Of a stretch of DNA of 64,000 nucleotides, positions 1 through 10,890 are shown piece by piece. The DNA is from Spinacia oleracea (lineage: Eukaryota; Streptophyta; Magnoliopsida; Caryophyllales; Amaranthaceae), in contig NC_079487.1 of assembly GCF_020520425.1 (NCBI RefSeq), positions 113,866,141 through 113,930,140 of the forward strand, in the 5' to 3' direction. Numbering within the stretch: position 1 is the stretch's first letter; the number at the start of each line of letters is the position of its first letter. Position numbers and translations under genes: made by a program. The notes beneath the pieces are model-generated. The model worked only from the letters and a program-made list of their open reading frames with translations, had not been told where the DNA came from and did no database searches.

Positions 1-836
1 AGAAAAGGGTTGGCCGGCGGACAGATCACGGCGGCGGCAAGGCGGCAGCTTGCGGAGGTTGGTTGCGCGGCTCGACGGCTGTGGAGAACGACATGTTTAA
101 TAAGGGTCGAAGAATCAAGAACGAAGAGCAAGAAAATTAAAAACGAAAAAGAAGGAAATAAAGAGGACTACCGTGCGGCGGTGGTCGAGGTTCGTGGGTG
201 ACTGCGCTAGGTGGTGGACGGCGGCACGAAGCTCGTGGTGCTGCTGTGCAAAGTCGAACACAAGGAGGGGGTTAATGGTGAGAACAAACGAAAGGAAAAG
301 GGAACGCAAGCAAATTAGAAGGACGAAGAACGGAGAAGTAGGAGATCGAAGAAGAAGAAAGGGGTTACCGGCGTTAGGGTCGCCGGTGGCTGTGGCGGCT
401 GGCAGAAGCGGCGGACGTGAAGGGAGGAGAGAAAACTGCAGTGTGATGGATGAGGGTTTGAGTTACGTGAAACAGAAAAGGGAGAGGAGGGCTTGAGTTG
501 TTTTACGTGAAACAGTTTGGGTGAGGTTATGAGGTTTGGGTTTTCATGTTGGGCTTTCCCAAGTGGGCTAGAATTAGGATTTAGCTTTTCTGATTCGAAT
601 CCAAAACTGAATAGGATCGTTTTCTAAATTCAATCAATTTTCGTAATTCAAATTCTTTTCAACTTAAAATTCTAAAATTATTTTCGATTTCGTAAATCGT
701 TGAAAATATTAAAATGTAATAAATAAATATACGTTAATTATATATTTATTTTCAAAATTCATAAATTCTTATTTAAATATATTAAATATACGTTAAAATA
801 TATAAATAAAACATAATAAAATTACGGGGGATTACA
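1..836 (-). mobile_element. Partial LTR of a Ty3/Gypsy element, reverse orientation
   Basis: Read on the minus strand from 836 leftwards, the sequence starts TGTAATCCCCCGTAATTTTA, the same start as the LTR pair at 3782 and 10891. It stays recognisably similar for several hundred bases, including the stretch with 'TTGGATTC' and 'TTCTAGCCCA'. It is a diverged relative, not a recent copy. No polypurine tract lies outside position 836, so this is an outer LTR edge or a solo LTR, and the rest lies outside the window. Short ORFs inside it are not genes. Confidence 0.75.
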
Positions 837-861
837 ATTATATTCCTCAATTGGTAAATTA

Positions 862-1120
862 TACTACCTCCATTTCAGAAAGTTCTTTACGCTTTGGAAA
901 ATGTGTCCAAAGTATGAAAAATTTGACCGTAAATTCCCACTATTATATACATCAAAATGTTACATGTAAGATCATGTTAGATTGGTCTCGTTATTCATTT
1001 TGAGAATATTAACTTTTTATAATTTTTTTCCATACAAAATTGGATATATTAACGGTCAAACATTGCACCGGAGTCCGTGCAAATAGTAAGTGTAAAGATC
1101 TTTTTGAAACGGAGGAAGTA
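862..1120. mobile_element. TA-flanked MITE (Stowaway-like termini)
   Basis: The left end TACTACCTCCATTTCAGAAAG and the right end TTTTTGAAACGGAGGAAGTA are imperfect inverted repeats bounded by TA. No coding content is visible. The CTCCCTCCGT-type terminus resembles Tc1/mariner-related MITEs common in plants. Confidence 0.75.
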
Positions 1121-1493
1121 TATAATTAAGATTTTCCTACCTTATTTGTAACAAGTATAATAGGTTATAAAATCTAAATATTTTAGTTTCCAAATACATT
1201 TATGACACATAGGTGTGCCATATCACCATTGTGACACGGCTTAAAGGTCGCATGTTGCGACCTTTATCATTTCCGAAACTTGAATAACTACTTCGTTTTT
1301 TCTTTCTTCGGAGACACGGAGTATATACGGAGACACAGAGTAAGTAATAAGATTATACGGAGTACGAAGTATCAAGGTTTGGAAATTTCTTTCTTCCACG
1401 TGTTATGCTTTATCCAAACTTTGAAAACATATGCTCCATTTTTCATGGAGCATGCAAAGTTCTATTTCGTTTGTTTTTGTTTGTCCTATTTCT
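1121..1493. other. Intergenic, nothing recognised
   Basis: AT-rich sequence between two MITEs. The only ORF (from about 1280) has no recognisable domain and no gene-like composition. Confidence 0.5.
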
Positions 1494-1763
1494 TACTTTC
1501 TCCATTCATAAATACTCGCAATGTTTGTCAATTTCACACATGTCAAATTGTCAATACACAATTTAGATCGTGAATATCTTAAATTCTTTTCAAACAAAAA
1601 TTATAAAAAGTTGATATTTTGAAAATACGTATTAAGACGAATCTAACAAGATCTCACATAACTATGTTTTATTTGACATATAAATCACCAACAACAGTCA
1701 AAGTAGAATATGTGAATAGTGTAAAAATACCAAAGTTGCGAGTATTTATGAACAGAGGAAGTA
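1494..1763. mobile_element. TA-flanked MITE
   Basis: The left arm contains CTCCATTCATAAATACTCGCA and the right arm TTGCGAGTATTTATGAACAGAGGAAGTA. The two are inverted repeats of about 25 bp bounded by TA. Non-coding. Confidence 0.75.
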
Positions 1764-1767
1764 TTTT

Positions 1768-2348
1768 TACTCTCCATTCCTAAAAGTTTTTCCTTTTTTT
1801 GTTGTTCTTAAAAGTTATTCTTGTTTCTTTCCGCACAATACCTAAAAATCTTTTCATATTCTACCATCAATTTCCCCACCATTCCTTATTTAATTCATTC
1901 ACATTTCTCCATCCATCCAACCAACTCCACTTTAATTTTATGATTTTTTATTACTCCCTCCGTCCCGGAATACTCGCAACGGTTTGACTTTTTGCACTAT
2001 TTACATAATTCACTTTGACCCTATTTTGTTTATAGCATATGAAAACAAGTGTTATCATATAATATATTGTTGGCTTCATCTTAATATATTTTATAAGTTT
2101 TTATAATATATAATTGAAGATATTGATGATCAAAGTTATGCATTGATAAAGCGTGTTCAGTCAAACCGTTGCGAGTGTTCCGTGGCGGAGGGAGTACTTT
2201 ATTAAAAATATCTTCTCTCTCCTTCATTTTTTTGTTATTTTCCTTCATTTTTTTATTGCTTTTTTTACACCCAGTCATTACAAGATTTTATTTTCTTATT
2301 TTTCACCTCAAATTTCAAATAGGAATAACTTAAAGGAACAGAGGGAGT
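1768..2348. mobile_element. Outer MITE carrying a nested MITE
   Basis: The left end is TACTCTCCATTCCTAAAAGTT and the right end is GAATAACTTAAAGGAACAGAGGGAG, which pair as inverted repeats. The MITE at 1952-2196 lies wholly inside, so this copy is the older one. Confidence 0.65.
1952..2196. mobile_element. TA-flanked MITE nested in another MITE
   Basis: The left end TACTCCCTCCGTCCCGGAAT continues into ACTCGCAACGGTTTGAC. The right end has GTCAAACCGTTGCGAGTGTTCCG then GGCGGAGGGAGTA. This is the same family as 27823-28085 and the split copy around 40309. Confidence 0.85.
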
Positions 2349-2510
2349 GTGTTTTTCCAATTTAATTTACTTAACCCATTTTCCCCATGCATTTTTCTCT
2401 CTACTATTCTCTTAACTTCTGAGCAGAGTCACATCTTCACTTCTCATCTCTACTACTTCTTCCGTTTTCAAATTTTAGTCCTTTTTCCTATCATTTAAAC
2501 GGTTTTATAT

Positions 2511-2776
2511 TACTCTCTCCGTCCCTTACCGCTTTCCTTAATTATAAAGTCGTCCTTTAATATTTGCTTCGTTTCTATATATGACATACTTTTACTAATA
2601 GCATACCATTTCTTTCACTTACCATAGATACAATATATTCCAACTTCCTTAAAAAAACATTAAAAAATTCAACTCATCCCCACCAGCACCCCTTTATTTG
2701 ACACTTCCCGCTAACTATATTAAAATAAATACTTCACTATCAACTACCACATACGTCGTACTCTGTAATAAATTAA
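2511..2776. mobile_element. Left half of a MITE split by a DNA transposon
   Basis: It starts TACTCTCTCCGTCCCTTACC. The body (including ACACTTCCCGCTAACTATAT) matches the layout of the complete MITE at 50578-50907 but stops at about 2776. The missing right end is at 14586-14662. The 8 bases TAAATTAA (2769-2776) recur at 14586-14593. Confidence 0.65.
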
Positions 2777-3216
2777 GGGGTTTTTTAATCGACGTCCTAT
2801 TCCGCTAAACACACCCTCATTTTAATTGTGAAAATACATGACTACCCTTATAGAAATTACCCCCTCCCTCCCTTTCAGTTCTCACCTCAACCCTTCCGTC
2901 CTTCGTGTAGTCAATCTCCACCACCACTATACTTGCTCCCTGCCGTCAATCACCACCGCACCACACCTCAACCACCACCACTGCACAGACCTCACCGCAA
3001 CTTGCGACCCTTCCTGTGCCCCCCGTCGCTGCGTCCCCGCCAATTCCCTCTCACCACAAACCTTCTTGCGCCCCCATCGCTGCTTCCCCGATGGTTTTGA
3101 CGTCGTCAAATCCATTTCCCGTCGCTGCTCCTACGCCGAAGAGGAGAAGAAGTAGCAGAGAGAAGCAGAGAAGCGATTGGTAAGATTCTGATTTTTTTAA
3201 AACGTAGCTACCATGT

Positions 3217-3371
3217 GCCGCCCAGAAATTGCGACGGAAGCCATGGTTGTGCCGCCTTGGAATAGCGGTGGTGACCATGGTTCAGCCGCAGATCTTGAGT
3301 GGCTGAACCATGGCCGACGTCGCTATTCAAGGGAGAAAGGACCATGGTCACTGCCGCCAGTGCTGGGCGGC
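3217..3371. repeat. Palindromic hairpin 1
   Basis: The outer arms are GCCGCCCAG (3217) and CTGGGCGGC (3363-3371). The inner arms CCATGGTTCAGCC (3275-3287) and GGCTGAACCATGG (3301-3313) are a perfect 13-bp inverted repeat around AGATCT. The rest of the arms pairs imperfectly, so the RNA or single strand would fold into a long stem. No protein is encoded. Confidence 0.75.
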
Positions 3372-3639
3372 ACCGGTTAATTAAAAAAAAAATGCATTTC
3401 ATACATTTTTGTTCTTATTATTTATCAGATTTTTTAATACATATCAAAAAAATATGTCAATAAATAAATAAACAAGTTTTAACAGATTTTTTAAATAATT
3501 TTAAAATGTTCAAAAGTTTTAAGAATTACAAAATTATTAGAAAATAAAAAAATAATTTTACATAAATAATTATTTTTATTCTATTTAAACACAACCATAG
3601 CGCGAAATAAACGATTCTTTTTTTAAAAAAAAATTCCAT

Positions 3640-3781
3640 GCCGCCCAGAAATGGCGGAAGCTAACCATGGTGGCACGCACAGAAAAAGCGGCTCCCACCA
3701 TGGCCTAACCACCCCAGATCTGCGGCTGAGCCATGGTGGGTTCCGCCATTTCTGGGGGGGGGGGGCACCATGGTACACTGC
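3640..3781. repeat. Palindromic hairpin 2, right arm split by the Gypsy insertion
   Basis: It opens with GCCGCCCAGAAATGGCGGAAG and later carries the inverted segment CCGCCATTTCTGGGG, several CCATGG palindromes and an AGATCT centre. The closing arm, CGTCAATTCTGGGCGGC, lies at about 13874-13890, beyond the Gypsy element. A run of 12-13 G begins at about 3754. Sequence words are shared with hairpin 1, so the two are duplicates. Confidence 0.65.
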
Positions 3782-6759
3782 TGTAATCCCCCGTAATTTT
3801 ATAAATTTTATTAATATATTTTAACGTATAGTTATTTATATTTATATAGAATTTACGAATTTTAGAAATAAATATGTAATTAACGAATATTTATTTTTAT
3901 ACGTTTTAAATATTTCAACGACGTATGAAATTAAAATAATTTTAGACTTTATGTTGAAAAGAATTTGAATTACGAAAACACGTTCGAAATTGGAAAACAA
4001 TCCTAAACGGTTTTGGATTCAAGTTCTAAAACTAAATCATAATTCTAGCCCAATTGGATGAAGCCCAAATAATTAAATCCAAAACTCTTTACTCCCTTCT
4101 CTTTCAATCTCACGTAAAAAGCAAAACAAAAACAACAAAACTCCCTTCCCTCTTATTCCTTCACGTGAACCATTCCAAACCCTTCTCTTCAATTTCACGT
4201 GGAACTGCTGCTCCTCAAGCAACCGCCGCACCACCGCAGCGCCGCCATCCTCAGTCGCGCCGCCCTACCACCGCGAGCCTCACCTTCCTTCTCTTCTCCG
4301 TCCGGTACTCTCTCTCTCCCCTCGTATCTCTTTCTTCTTCTTTCAGTTTCTTACCCTTCTCCTCTTGGTTGTTCTGCTTTCGCGCAGCGAGACCACCATG
4401 CTCGCCACCAGCACAGCCGCCGCGAGTTCTTCTCCATCGCCTGACCGGCGGTCTGCTCGGTAACTTCTCCTCCCTCCTTTTTATTTTTCGGTCTCCTTTC
4501 TTGGTTGTTATTTCTTGCGCTCTTCTCCTCATTTGCTTTCATGCTGTCGCACAGCAACCGCACGCCCAGCCACGTCGCATCAACCACCAGAACCACCGCT
4601 CGCTGCCGCGCCTCCCATGCCGCCGGCCAGCATCTCCTTAAACCTTTATTTGGTTAATTTCTTAAACCCTAAGTTAATTAAATGTTTTAAATTATGTTTT
4701 AATTATGTAATTTATGTTCTATTAAATTAAATGTTTAGTTTTTATTATCCAATTATGAATTCCAGATTTCATGTTTCGCAAAATTGAATCATTAATTTTC
4801 AGATTTATATAATTGAATTAAAATAAGGATTTTAATTATTAAAACATGAATTTTTAAGGTTTTAATAGATTTAAAATCATGATAGAATGGTTGTGAATTA
4901 TTAAAATTATTATTTTATGTTCTAAGCATGATAATTTGGTTTTGGGAAAGCTTTAAACGATTTCGTATTGCTGAAAATTTAAAGTATGATGTTTGCGAAG
5001 AGTTTTCAACGAATTTCAATCATTGATTCAATAATTATTATGCTAGGAAATCAAATACTCAAGTTTTGATATTGGGAAAGGATCTAATTATGTTTAGGAA
5101 GGGTTTGAAGCACCCTAATGTTGCTGGAAATTTAAAAAGGAACGTTTGTTGGAGTTTATGATAATTAGGGATCGTTAGGGAATTAATCACTATTCTAGGA
5201 AGTTAATTAATTAAGTTTCGATATTGGGGAATGTTCTAAATATGTTTAGGATGTGTTTAGAGTACGTTAGTGTTGCTGTAAATTATTAGGAATTGATTTG
5301 GGTACGTTTCTTGATTATTTTAGGCGGAGAATTCTTTGTGGGCGACTTTTGAATTCGTTAAAGTGGCCTATCAGTTTGTTTACACAAGGTACGTACATAC
5401 CTGTGTGCTTGGAACGTGTGCTAATTGTTGAAACCATGTTGAATCTTGTTGTTGAACTTGGTTATGTTGATATTATTGTTGAACTTGGTGATGTTGATAT
5501 TATGGACGAACTGGGTTATATTGAATGTGCATGTTTAATACTGTTGGACAAACTTATTGAACTTATTTTGCACTATAAGAACTGTAACATGTTAGTATGG
5601 ATGTTTGATACAAACATGTTGGTTGGGAACACTAGATTATTCTATATGATTGGGTTGGATCAATTGGTTGTTGTTCCCTTTCTATCTTTTCACTACTTTA
5701 TAAGGGCGGAGGACCTTGTTTAGTAAGTTGAAACTTTATGCCCATATTCAGGGTTGCTCATGGTTAAAGGAAAGGTTGGTTAAGTTGGAATGAGTCTTGA
5801 TTGATGCTTTTATGATCACTTACTTAATTCCAAGATAAAAACAGTTGTGAACAAATGTGAATTGTCTGTCTTATGTAATGGTTGAGTCATAACGGAATCT
5901 CAATTTGTAAATCATGTAAAGTGAAACTGAATAGCAATAGCTTTAGACTGTGCACGTCTGAAGTGACGGACAAACAGGAGTTGGGGTTCATGGTGGTAGC
6001 CCATGGCCTTTTCTGGGACCGGATTGATCACCGTGTCCTATTTTTATTTAAACGTTCCTCGATATCGCAGGTCACTGAGGTTACGGAGTCGCGCCCGTAC
6101 CTCGTCTTCCTTAGTGAAGACTTCTGGATGGTCAACTCGGTCCATTGTCTATTTCAACTAAAATAATATTATTGCTAAAAGTCTAGCCTAGTCTAGTCTG
6201 GTCAAGTATGGTCGTCAAACTATCATGTTTTGTCTGCCCTTGTTTGTGTTCATTAGTATCATGTTAGGGTTGTTCGTGTAATAGAATCATGTTAGGATTA
6301 TTATTGATTTAGTATGTAGTACTCAGCTTTGCTGATTACGTGCTTTTGCTTGTGCATGTTGATCATGGCTATGCCTTATTGATCCTGTGATGACCCAATC
6401 TTTGGTGAGCAGTCTCTAAGGATCAATAAGCATTGTCCATCTGCAGGTTTGAAGATGTTGCATCATTGGGATCGGGAATAGAGAGCTTGTATTTAGTTTT
6501 GATTTGCTAAGTTGACTTGGGTTTGTTTAATTGGACTTTAAACTTGTCGTACTATTTACATTTCCTTATTTTCGTTGGTTGATTTTTGGGACTAAACCTG
6601 TAATCGATTATTTATAAACCTAAAGTTAGTTTTCTGTTTTCCGCTGCAAAATTCTGAATAAGCCGTTACGTTTTCACACGGGCGATAATGCTTTGATAAT
6701 TCTCTACGTTTTATATTAAAAGATTATTTTAGAAAAGAGAGAATTGTCGGGGTGTTACA
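3782..6759 (+). repeat. 5' LTR (2,978 bp)
   Basis: It begins TGTAATCCCCCG and ends GGGGTGTTACA. A pyrimidine- and CACGTG-containing stretch lies at 4080-4640. ORFs here (for example from 4054) occur identically in the other LTR and have no recognisable domain, so they are treated as non-coding. Confidence 0.93.
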
Positions 6760-6785
6760 AAGTGGTATCTAGAAGCCAAGGTTTT
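6760..6785 (+). promoter_or_regulatory. Putative primer binding site, degenerate
   Basis: Directly after the 5' LTR the sequence is AAGTGGTATCTAGAAGCCAA. It resembles the initiator-methionine tRNA complement TGGTATCAGAGC used by many plant LTR elements, with extra bases. It is close but not exact. Confidence 0.5.
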
Positions 6786-8884
6786 ACTTTAATAAATTTT
6801 TAGGCGCCTAACTATCTAGTTATTTAAAATAAATTTCTTAAAAATCGAGATTCTACGTATTATAGTGTTCAAAAATTGGTACTTTTTTTTGGGGGGGCAG
6901 ATCTCCTTTTATCTTGTTTGAAAGTATATAATATTTCTTATTTAAGTTCGAAATCAAATTATTTATTCGAATTAAGTTGACTTTCGAAATTTTTATTCTT
7001 TTTCTTATTAATTATTATTCAAAAAAAGGAGTACAATTTTTTTTTAGAAGTTCAATTTTTTTTTTAAATTGTTTCAAGAGTTAGAATTCGTTATTTAAAA
7101 AAAAAAAATATATATATATATAAATCTTCTTCGAATTAATAACTTTATTTTCGAATTTATTCGCTACGCATTTCCTTAATTTATTTTACTTTATTTATTT
7201 TATATTTTTATTCTATGTTATAATTTTATTATATTATCGTCCTTTTAATTTGTTATTTAAACTATTTCAATGCTTTAGTTTATGAGAGATGGGTAGTATA
7301 AGAAGGGCATATAAGATAGAATTATATGTGCATTAGTAGCTAGTCAATGCTAGCATAAGAAATTGATTGTTATGTACGTGCGTATGCTAATTGTTTAATG
7401 TTACATTTAAATGTGCATAAAGAATTGTTTGCTTCCACCAAACTTATTGCATTATTGAACTTTGTTTATGATTTGGCTGGAAAATCGTTAGTGAGACCTT
7501 GAATTGTTTATTTCAGGAATAAAATGTTTCTTTCCAAGTATACCAACATAGGATCCTTCGAGAAACTTGATATAGAAACCCCTGATATTTACGTGAAGAA
7601 AATTGTGTTTGGATGTGAATATTATGCTAAAGTTCAAGGGCAACCTATCTTAATGAGAAAGGATATCATAGCAGCCACTATCATTAATTGTTTACCTAAC
7701 CAAAATGCCATACCTAGAACTCAAATATAGGTTTAAAGACATGCATTCTGATGATGGAACACCAAAGTTGATTAAGTATGGGACTAGGGATGGTAGGTAG
7801 AGATATGACGTAGAGATCCTGACCACCATTATTGAGGTCGTAGAAAATGGGTTCAAGGAGGGTAGAAACTCATGGAGTCATGCTTGGGATGCAGTTATAG
7901 ATGAACCTATTAGAGTTGTAAATATCTAGAGGGAAATGATGTAACCGTGGAGAATGAGAATGTAGTGGTTGAGGAAAATAACCCTAACCCAGTGGCCCAT
8001 GAGCCTACCATTGAGATTCCTAGTGAGTCGGATGTGGAACCTAAAGGTGACGGTGAGGTGGCAAGTGAGTCTCATCAAGATAAAGACATGAAAGAAGACT
8101 CATACTCGGAAGAAGAATTCGACGAATATTGAAGATCTAGATCTTACTCCACAAGTTTCCAAGGAAAGAATAGGTAGGCAAGATGCCTTAAACATTTGAA
8201 GTTGTAATAGTTAGTTAGTTCTTTTATGTTTTAAAGAATAAGTGACATATCAGCAACGGTTTAAAGTTAAAGCAATAAGAGTTTGAGTTATTCTTTATTC
8301 TCTTCAAGGATATAATAAGCCTTTATAGAGTTAGCAATAGAAGTTAAAGTATTCATTTCCAGTTTGAGAGTTTCGTTATTCAACAACAATAGTTTATGTT
8401 TGTGTCGTAGAACCTTTATGTTAATTTGAGGACAAGTGCGTTATTATGGTTTAGAAATTGTTATTAACATTCTTTTGAGGAATAGAGTTAAATTATTGAT
8501 AATCCAAATGATCAAAAGTTTATTTTGGGCACGCGAATGGGAATATTATTACTTATTTGTTGTGATTGAACTTCCATTCATTGGTTTTCAAATTGTATGT
8601 CCTTGATGAGGATATTTTCTTGAATGAGTGACGATGATTGCTCTATTATTGGTGTACATTCTTGAATAAGTGTTTGTTGATGCGATCTCTATGATCAAAT
8701 CTAAATTTCTTTCGTAGAGGGGAAATATGAGTTATGGATCGTAGAGTAATTAATTTTAGGTCGCACACTAGAATGTCAAGCAATAATAACTTAGTTGTCG
8801 CTATTCGCCTCTTGACGGAAAAGGTGATCCAAGAGAGAATTGAGCGTCCCGATTCTGCTGGGGACATGTTTAAAAAGACTAGCC

Positions 8885-9215
8885 AAAGTTAAGTCACCAT
8901 ACTTTAAGGGGGAAACTGATCTTACTTTTTAGAGAACTAGGTTAGAGAGTTCGAGAAACTGTTTGGGGATTTGAACTGTCTTGAGAACATGAGAGTGGGT
9001 CAAGTTGTACTGTACTTGGAAGATGAAGCTGATTTATGGTGGAGAGAAAATGGGGTTAAACTTAGCGCTGTTGAGAGATTCAATTGGGATTCGTTTTTTT
9101 TACTGCCTTAAGGAAACCCTTTTTTTATGAGAAAGCAAAAATCTTAGGAATTCTTAAACCTTAGTATGGGGAGCATGACCATCGCTGAATACTCTGTAGA
9201 CTTATAGCATGACCA
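8885..9215 (+). pseudogene. Decayed gag fragment
   Basis: Between 8930 and 9120 the frame reads a retrotransposon gag core with the hallmark ending YLEDEADLWWRENG. An in-frame TAG replaces an expected tryptophan codon near 8937, and further stops and a frameshift follow. In this family gag builds the virus-like particle. The upstream 7524-8132 stretch, with an acidic ORF at 7947-8132, is not recognisable. Confidence 0.7.
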
Positions 9216-9376
9216 CCTTAGGATTAGGTGGGGAAACTTTTATGTCTTTAGATATTGTGTATGGGAGAGCTGCTCATATTTATGGCTTGTAGTCCAAAAA
9301 GAGACAAGAAAAATGTTGTTGGGGAGAAAAGAAAAGAGTTTAATGCTGGGGAAAACCAAGGGAATTTCAAGAGAAT

Positions 9377-10130
9377 ATGAACCAATGCACCTGCATTAAT
9401 TATGGATTTAGAGTAACGTCTTTTGGGTTAACCAATGCACCTGCATTAATTATGGATTTGATGAATGAGATTTTCTACGAATTCCGAATTAAGTTCGTTA
9501 TTATGTTATTGATGATATCCCGATTTATTCAAGGAATGAGAAAGAGCATGACAAACACTTGAGGAATACTTGGAGACGCTTAGAAAGAATCTAGTTTTAT
9601 TAAATGAAGTATACAAATCTTGAAGTCATATGTGTATCAGTGACACCGACGGAAAAGTCAAGGACTAAATTGATTGAGAACTATGTTACGTAAGGGAATA
9701 AATTTAAGAGAAGATTTGAGTGGTCCAGGATCGTTAGAAATCATTTGTTGTCTGGAAAAGATGAAAAGAAATACATGAATTGGTGCAAGAGCTAAGAGTT
9801 AAGCCCAAAAGTTATACAGCAATGAAAAGCGTAATGAGGTTCGGTAACAAGGAAAAGTTGAACAGAAGGAGTTCCGTAGATCCTGCTAAGATTCAAGCTG
9901 TGAGTGAGTGACCTACTCCAAAGAACGTGTCCGGTATTTGAAGTTTTCTAAGCCTAGATGACTATTATAGGAGGTTGTGAAAGACTTTTCGAAGAAAGCA
10001 AAACCAGTGACCAACTTGATGAAAAAGGAATCGAAATTCGAGTGGAGTAAGAAATGTGAGGAAGCTTTCCAGATTTTAAAAGAGCGTTTGACCTCCGCAC
10101 CTGTTGTCGTGTCAATTGAAACCTTATGAG
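9377..10130 (+). pseudogene. Decayed reverse transcriptase and RNase H fragments
   Basis: TSFGLTNAPALIMDLMNEIF is read near 9417-9476, and after a frame change the RT active-site region VIDDIPIYSRNEKEH follows (about 9500-9550). Near 9950-10110 the sequence resembles the RT/RNase H connection (DYYRR... then FEWSKKCEEAFQILKERL). The pieces lie in different frames with stops and missing segments, so no enzyme can be made. A 50-bp direct duplication lies at 9381-9459. Confidence 0.8.
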
Positions 10131-10279
10131 GCTAGTCACCCTACCCATGATCTAGAGCTAACTTTATTGTGTCCGCTTTGAAGATTTGGAACTAAGATCC
10201 TTATGAAGCTTATGAAACTAAGATATTTACCGACCATAAAATTCTGAAATTTTGGCAAAAAGGTACGATGAATCTTGGG

Positions 10280-10575
10280 GACGACATTGAAAATGAGTAT
10301 TGTTTTCCACCCTGCAACCGATAGACAGATTGAAATTACTAACGGAACATATGTTGAAAACTTGTGTTATTTACTTTAAGGGTAACCGGGAAAACCACCT
10401 AGAGTCGATTGAATTTCTTGCAACAATAGTTATCATGCGAGCATTAAGATGTCACATTTTGAGGCATCCCATGGAAAGAAGTGCAAAAGCCCCACTTGCT
10501 GGAATGATTTTCGCGAAAACATTGTATTGGGGACAGAGTTCGTTGAAGGTGAAATATCCAAAGTATTCCCTGAGA
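10280..10575 (+). pseudogene. Decayed integrase fragment
   Basis: The sequence resembles the Gypsy integrase core end: FHPATDRQIE in one frame near 10307-10336, then KTCVIYFKGNRENHLESIEF in another frame (about 10360-10418). The zinc finger and most of the catalytic core are absent and frames change. It is a remnant only. Confidence 0.7.
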
Positions 10576-10602
10576 TGAGTTACGAGGGCGTAACTCGTTT
10601 TC

Positions 10603-10890
10603 TTTAAGAGGGGTAGAATGTGATAAAAATTCGCGCTTTTACCTATTTTTATAGCAATTTTATGCATTTTACGCTCATTTTTAGCAACTTATACATGTTG
10701 GTGCAAAATAAATAGATTCTCCGCATAAGAAAAAGGTGTTCATGAGTAACACAAGCAACTTTAAGTTGGCAAAAGAGTGCACATGAGCGGCACAAGTACT
10801 TCTCCAGTAAGAATAAGTTGATAACTTTTGGAAAATATGTGAATTTTCGTGTAAAGTTTCGGGACGAAACTTCTTTTAAGAGGGGTAGAT
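10603..10890 (+). other. Two polypurine-tract-like sites and a possible foreign LTR piece
   Basis: TTTAAGAGGGGTAGA appears at about 10604-10618, followed by TGTGATAAAAATTCGCGC, which looks like another LTR start. A second copy, TTTTAAGAGGGGTAGAT, lies immediately before the true 3' LTR at 10891. The second copy is the functional-position polypurine tract. The 270 bp between may be a remnant of another element's 3' LTR. Confidence 0.5.

Noticed and set aside
2828-3155. Proline-rich ORFs
   Set aside because: Overlapping frames are all open because of C-rich low-complexity sequence, and there is no domain or splice context.
4054-4641. 195-codon ORF, also present at 11163-11750
   Set aside because: It lies inside both LTR copies of the Gypsy element, is low complexity and has no domain. 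Its duplication only reflects LTR identity.
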